From JAAXPZ01 sp965215705 (GTDB taxonomy: Bacteria; Campylobacterota; Campylobacteria; Campylobacterales; Sulfurovaceae), in assembly GCA_965215705.1 (NCBI GenBank), contig CBDCEE010000003.1, forward strand, positions 620,001-684,000: 64,000 nucleotides of DNA, written 5' to 3'. A program made the translations under genes and the position numbers. The notes under the pieces were generated by a model that was given only the letters and a program-made list of their open reading frames with translations, had not been told where the DNA came from and ran no database searches. Below, piece after piece: positions 59,656-64,000 of the stretch; position 1 is the first letter of the stretch; each line of letters starts with the position of its first letter.

Positions 59656-60096
59656 CTACTGCATCGCCTTGGTAGTGATCTTATCCAGGGCATTTACCAT
59701 TTTATCCAGGAGCTTCACCCCTGCAAGCTCAAATCCCTTGCTCCATGATCGTGGATCACGGTAGACGATCTTGGTAGTACCCTGATCGGCATAGACCAGT
59801 ATCTTCAGAGGAAGATCGATCGCAGTCAGGTGGTCTTTCTGCATAAACTTCGTACCCATCTTTGGATTTCCAAAGAGTATCACTTTGGTCTCAGAAAGCT
59901 TCATCCCTACCTTATCCGCAGCTGCTTTATGGTCAATGATAGTAAAAATACTCAACGCTTCTTGTGAGGCGATGATCTTCTCGATCTTCTGTACAGTTGC
60001 GTCTACACCCAATGTACCGTTTTTGATGATCAAGTCATGTGCAGTGAGTGTCCAGGGCAAGAAGAGAAGAAAAAGTAGCGTATATATCTGTTTCAT
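59656..60096 (-). CDS. DUF302-family periplasmic protein
   Basis: The 146-residue protein has a signal peptide (IYTLLFLLFLPWTLTA) and a DUF302 domain (IKNGTLGVDATVQKIEKII, ILFGNPKMGTKFMQKDHLTAIDLPLKILVYAD, TKIVYRDP). It converges with the DUF2147 gene, leaving only one base between the ends. Function unknown. Confidence 0.85.
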   Translation of the reverse strand: MKQIYTLLFLLFLPWTLTAHDLIIKNGTLGVDATVQKIEKIIASQEALSIFTIIDHKAAADKVGMKLSETKVILFGNPKMGTKFMQKDHLTAIDLPLKILVYADQGTTKIVYRDPRSWSKGFELAGVKLLDKMVNALDKITTKAMQ

Positions 60097-60241
60097 AAAA
60101 GATTCCTTTGGTTGATATCCGTTATGATACTACGCCTCTGTGTAGTAAGTATGTATCAGGGCAGGCAAAGCACCTTGACATGGAACAATCTCTTCAAAAA
60201 AGTTTTTGATATAATGGTGCCTGAACTTGAGGAGAGATATG

Positions 60242-61454
60242 ATGTTTGAACAGTACAGAGATGCCATAGAAAACTCCAATATCGTTTCAAAGACGGATAT
60301 CTACGGGATCATCACTTTTGTGAATGATGAGTTTTGCAAGATCTCTGGCTATTCGCGCAGAGAACTCATCGGGCAAGACCATAACATCGTAAGACATCCG
60401 GATGTCCCTGCAGATACCTTTATGCGACTATGGCAGACGATCCTCACTAAAGAGACCTACAGAGCCACCGTCAAAAACCTGACAAAAAACGGAAATACTT
60501 TCTATGTCAATACCACGATCACCCCCATACTCGACACCAACGGTGAGATCGCAGAGTTTATCGCGATCCGCTATGATGTCACCCGAGAGGTAGAGCTCAA
60601 ACTCGCCCTCGAAGAGAAGGAGAAGGAGCTTATGGGGCTCAATCAGACACTAGAGGAGAGAGTCAAAGAGCAGACTAAAGCACTCTCCCAACTCAACAAA
60701 CATCTAGAGCACAGGGTACAGGAGGAGGTAGAGAAAAATGAGCAGAAACAGAAGATCCTCTTCTCCCCAGTCCCGCTTTGCCAGTCTAGGACAGATGATC
60801 GCCAATATCGCTCATCAGTGGCGACAGCCATTGACCGAGCTGAACCTCTCACTCTTTGGACTTCAGAATGCCTCAGAAGAGAAAGAGAAAGAGACCTACT
60901 ACCATGATGCCAAAAAGACTATCCAATCTATGTCTCAGACCATAGAGGACTTTCAAAACTTTTTCAATCCCAACAAACCTATCGAACCATTTGATCCAGT
61001 AGAAAGCTTTCAGGATGCACTAACCCTGATCAAAAAAGACCTCAAAAAAGCGAAGATCATCCTGCGTACCTCTTTGGGTAAAGGGATAGAGATTACAGGA
61101 ATCTCTAATGAGCTGACACAGGTACTCATCAATCTGTTGCAAAATGCCAAAGAGTCACTGGCGGAGTGTTTTGATAAAGAGAAAGAGATATTTGTCTCTA
61201 TCCTTGATGAAAACACAGATATCATCCTCTCTGTGCAAGACAATGGCGAAGGCATAGAAGAGGATAAACTAGAAAAAATATTTGACCCTTACTTTAGTAC
61301 CAAACACGCCAGCCAAGGTACTGGACTCGGACTTTTCATGTCTAGAATGATCGTACAACAAAGTCTGGGAGGCAGCATCCGTGCCAGCAACAATGAGATC
61401 GGCGCCCTACTTACTATCACTATACCAAAAAAGGATACAACCCATGCCCTGTGA
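60242..61454 (+). pseudogene. PAS-coiled-coil histidine kinase, interrupted by a one-base frameshift
   Basis: The first frame (60242-60907) has an Aer-like PAS domain (DHNIVRHPDVPADTFMRLW) and a coiled coil (LEERVKEQTKALSQLNKH). The second (open from 60738 to 61454) has the kinase core HQWRQPLTELN, NLLQNAKESL, VQDNGEGI and GTGLGLFMS. Dropping one C from the run CCCC at 60765-60768 joins ILFS to QSRFASLGQMIANIAHQ, the usual QSR-(L/F)A-x-(M/L)G-x-M-I linker. The whole kinase would be about 400 residues. Either it is inactivated or there is a base error. The response regulator gene starts 11 bases before the stop. Confidence 0.8.
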
Positions 61455-62124
61455 TACATTTTTGAAAAATCTCACCGTACTGTTTGTTGAAGATGAAGAG
61501 AGTTTACTTCAGTTACTGGTCTCAGCACTAGGTAAGAAGTTTAGAAAGTTTGAGATCGCAAAAGATGGCTTGGAAGGTCTGCAAAAAGCAGAGGAGATGA
61601 AACCTGACATTATCATCAGTGATATCACCATGCCACGTATGGATGGACTGAGTATGGCAGAGAAGATCCATGTCCAGATGCCTCACCTGCCTATTGTTAT
61701 CCTCAGTGCCTACAGTGACAGAGACAAACTCCTCCATGCGATCGATGCCGGTATCACCAAATACTTTATCAAGCCCTTTGATCCGGATGAGCTCCTGGCT
61801 TATCTCTGTACACTCGCACAAAAATTAGAGTATGCACAGCAGGTGAGATTGATGGATCCCTACACCTTTGACAGCAAAGAGAAAAAACTTCTCAAAGACC
61901 ATAAAATCGTTAAACTCACAACCAGAGAACTGGATTTGTTTGCCTACTTGATAAAGACTCCCAATCATGTCATCAGCAATGATATGATCAAAGAAATCAT
62001 AGGAAAAGGCAAAACTGTTTCAGATGAAAGTATTCGGGTTTTTATCAGAAGATTGAGAGAAAAGACGGATAAAGCATTGATACAAAATCTCCCCAAGCAA
62101 GGCTATATGTTACAAACGACATAG
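61444..62124 (+). CDS. OmpR/PhoB-type response regulator
   Basis: From the ATG at 61444 the 226-residue protein has a receiver domain (TVLFVEDEESLLQLL, IIISDITMPRMDGLSM with the acceptor Asp, FIKPFD) and a C-terminal winged helix (TTRELDLFAYLIKTPNHVIS, SDESIRVFIRRLREKTD). It overlaps the kinase gene by 11 bases and should be its partner. The target genes are unknown. Confidence 0.92.
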   Translation: MPCDTFLKNLTVLFVEDEESLLQLLVSALGKKFRKFEIAKDGLEGLQKAEEMKPDIIISDITMPRMDGLSMAEKIHVQMPHLPIVILSAYSDRDKLLHAIDAGITKYFIKPFDPDELLAYLCTLAQKLEYAQQVRLMDPYTFDSKEKKLLKDHKIVKLTTRELDLFAYLIKTPNHVISNDMIKEIIGKGKTVSDESIRVFIRRLREKTDKALIQNLPKQGYMLQTT

Positions 62125-62164
62125 ACCTCCTCTCTTCTCACTAGCTTACATTATTCTCCTTCCG

Positions 62165-64000
62165 TCATTTTGATGGAAGTTTCAGTCTAGGCAACCCTCG
62201 CTTGGGATAGGCAAGTACAATCGTTACCAGTGCCAATGCCGTCAGCGTATAGACCCAGGTAGGGATGGGGAGTGGGTCACCTGTGGCATAGGAGTGCATC
62301 CCGCTCAGATAGAAGTTGACCCCGAAATAGGTCATCAAAATCGAAGCAAAGGCAACAAAGGAAGCCGCAGCCAATACATAAGGCTTATCCAGTCGTTTCA
62401 CCAGTCGCAAATGCAGCACAAACGTATAGACCACGATCGAGACATAGGCCCAGGTCTCCTTGGGATCCCATCCCCAGTAGCGTCCCCAGCTCTCATTCGC
62501 CCAGACGCCACCAAGGAAATTTCCTACAGTCAGCATCGCAAGCCCTATGATGAGTGCCGCCTCATTGACTGCCATAAGTCCATAGATCGCCTTGTCGATA
62601 TGCGGACGCTTTTCTGTATTGCGAAGGATAAAGAGCAGCAGCACGATATAGCTGATCACTGCCCCCAGGCCCAAGAAACCATAACTGGCGGTAATGATAG
62701 AGACATGAATGGTAAGCCAGTAGGATTTGAGTACGGGTACGAGGTTGGTGATCTGTGGATTGATATGGCTCAGGTGCGCAGTGAACATAAAGATCCCCGC
62801 CACCACGATCGTCGCACTCAGTACCAGTAGCGAGCGACGGAAGAAGATAATCCCTGCCAACATCGCTGACCAAGAGATATAGAGCAGAGATTCATAGGAG
62901 TCACTCCACGGTGCATGTCCACTGATATACCAGCGTAGCCCCAATCCAAAAGTATGTGCCAAGAAGAGAAGAAATACCGTCACCACAGCTATACGCTGTA
63001 TCCATGTGAAGACCCCTCCTTTTCTGTTGGCAACGATCTGTGCAAATCCTGCGATGAGTAGTAGCATCCCCAAGATCATATAGATACCTACCAGACGGGG
63101 GAAGAGGTTGAGTGTATTGTAAAAGAATTCTGCCTCTATTTTACTCTGAGAAGGGATAAGTGCTTTGCCATAGCGATACTGATAGTTGCGTATCTGCTCG
63201 ATCATACGGTTCGCTCCAGCCCAATCCTCTGCCCCAATGGCATCGATCAATCCTCTCGTCATCTTCTCTACCGCTATTTTGGCTTTGCCTGCAAACTTAT
63301 CCATGGCTTTGAGTGGATTGTACCACGCATTGGAGGGGTCATTTTCCAGAGGATAGATCTTGAAGAGATTCCCATAAAAGACCATATAGATCACATTGAG
63401 CTTCTCATCCATCGTGATCACTTCACGCTCAAAAGTACCACGCTGGTTGGGGTTGATCCTGTTGGATTGTTCTACTGCCTCTTTGAGTTTGTATTGGTTG
63501 CTCCCGACAAAGGCATCAGAAAAAGCAGCATACTTCTCACTACGTTGCATCCCCAGAAGATCTTTGAGTTTGGGAGATTTGATTTTCATAAGCTTGGCAT
63601 CTCTCCAGAGCTCGGGACGAGAGAGCATCCCCATGATGACTTGGTTTTTGTCCAATCCATCAAAGCTAAGACTACCATGCAGTTTGTAAAGCAGCTCTGC
63701 ATTGAGTGAATCTACAGGTTCCATCCTCCCCATAGGGGCTTGTACCATGAGTCCAGCAAACTTCTGGGCGGTAGAGGCAGAGCCTTTGGCATAGCTGAGC
63801 AGATAGCTGTTGAATGTACCTGACTCCTCTGCATGCAGGCTTGTGGCACCCATCGCTGCCACAAAAAGCAATACAAATACCATACTGCTGTGTTTGACAT
63901 AGCGGATCAGCTTACTAAAGCGTGATCGCTTGGCAAAGAAATTTCCCATCAAACCGATCACTAACATCAGGTATCCCAAGTATGTCGGCCATTTTCCAGG
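62165..64000 (-). CDS. ccsBA: Cytochrome c synthetase CcsBA-type fusion (partial, C-terminal part)
   Basis: The frame is open to the window edge, giving at least 611 residues without a start. An N-terminal ResB-like part (about 1-295) has TM helices and a periplasmic loop; the C-terminal part is CcsA-like with about seven TM helices and the haem-binding WWD region WANESWGRYWGWDPKETWAYVS. A conserved His (GMHSYAT) lies near the C-terminus. It attaches haem to CxxCH of apocytochromes, as needed here by NosZ, NosC1 and NosC2. The start and N-terminal domain lie beyond the window. Confidence 0.93.
   Translation of the reverse strand, partial: PGKWPTYLGYLMLVIGLMGNFFAKRSRFSKLIRYVKHSSMVFVLLFVAAMGATSLHAEESGTFNSYLLSYAKGSASTAQKFAGLMVQAPMGRMEPVDSLNAELLYKLHGSLSFDGLDKNQVIMGMLSRPELWRDAKLMKIKSPKLKDLLGMQRSEKYAAFSDAFVGSNQYKLKEAVEQSNRINPNQRGTFEREVITMDEKLNVIYMVFYGNLFKIYPLENDPSNAWYNPLKAMDKFAGKAKIAVEKMTRGLIDAIGAEDWAGANRMIEQIRNYQYRYGKALIPSQSKIEAEFFYNTLNLFPRLVGIYMILGMLLLIAGFAQIVANRKGGVFTWIQRIAVVTVFLLFLAHTFGLGLRWYISGHAPWSDSYESLLYISWSAMLAGIIFFRRSLLVLSATIVVAGIFMFTAHLSHINPQITNLVPVLKSYWLTIHVSIITASYGFLGLGAVISYIVLLLFILRNTEKRPHIDKAIYGLMAVNEAALIIGLAMLTVGNFLGGVWANESWGRYWGWDPKETWAYVSIVVYTFVLHLRLVKRLDKPYVLAAASFVAFASILMTYFGVNFYLSGMHSYATGDPLPIPTWVYTLTALALVTIVLAYPKRGLPRLKLPSK

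Noticed and set aside
60765..60768. Phase-variable homopolymer tract
   Set aside because: A run of four C is much shorter than known phase-variable tracts (usually eight or more), so a sequencing error or simple mutation is more likely.
60738..60800. Independent start for the kinase half at ATG 60738
   Set aside because: The first residues (SRNRRSSSP) do not resemble a kinase N-terminus, while a one-base shift gives a perfect linker to the PAS half, so a frameshift explains it better.

Overview
The window is a gene-dense chromosomal segment (about 50 protein genes, no gene gap over 300 bases, no rRNA, tRNA or CRISPR seen) from a member of the Campylobacterota (Epsilonproteobacteria), most likely a Sulfurovum-like chemolithotroph. 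The reasons are the Wolinella-type clade II nos cluster (nosZ-B-D-G-C1-C2-H-F-L-Y-L without nosR), a fused CcsBA-type cytochrome c synthetase, a desulforubrerythrin of the Campylobacter type, an extended TrmB, many PAS/GGDEF/EAL/histidine-kinase sensors and an orphan PPK2. Genus is inference; the class-level assignment is fairly secure.

Layout. 1-3551 (minus): kdsC(partial)-hisB, rlpA, mltD and tatD: histidine biosynthesis, LPS and peptidoglycan remodelling. 3650-3898 (plus): a short SelW-like selenoprotein read through an in-frame TGA, with a SECIS-like hairpin just downstream. 3902-11368 (minus): recN, nadK and two overlapping hybrid-kinase genes, one ending in a 320-residue Glu-rich tail and the other lacking the usual phospho-acceptor residues in several domains. 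11580-14536 (plus): metG and a MurF-N-terminus-like protein. 14540-19681: an AT-richer islet with an exosortase-type acyltransferase and a TonB-dependent receptor (broken by a one-base frameshift), a small periplasmic protein and a GGDEF/EAL protein, which together look like an outer-membrane-to-c-di-GMP relay. 19657-31544: ppk2, the gltB-impA-accD operon, a PAS-GGDEF-EAL sensor, a DUF445 protein, aspC and a small DedA/YqaA-like protein.

31685-45977: an outer-membrane protein, carboxynorspermidine dehydrogenase, a Crp/Fnr regulator coupled to a two-TM membrane protein, and then the complete nos gene cluster for N2O respiration, ending with a CetB/Aer-like PAS protein. nosZ and nosB each carry a TTGAC-N4-GTCA(A/T) box centred at the class II activator position relative to a good -10, so the cluster appears to be two co-regulated transcription units. 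45999-51550 (minus): the division-linked envC-ftsX-ftsE set, trmB, an FN3 lipoprotein and an RluD-type pseudouridine synthase. 51754-57844: a degenerate GGDEF/EAL protein; desulforubrerythrin-bacterioferritin with a PerR/Fur-like inverted repeat; dusB, a membrane protein, a DksA-type protein and rlmH. 57841-64000: a PIF1-like helicase, DUF2147 and DUF302 proteins, a frameshifted PAS histidine kinase with its response regulator, and the C-terminal part of CcsBA.

The genes of most interest are the selenoprotein (easily missed by annotation), the nos regulatory architecture, the two linked unusual hybrid kinases, and the receptor/c-di-GMP islet. Two genes (TonB-dependent receptor and PAS kinase) are each broken by a single base in a short homopolymer; this could be real decay or a sequencing error and cannot be settled from sequence alone.
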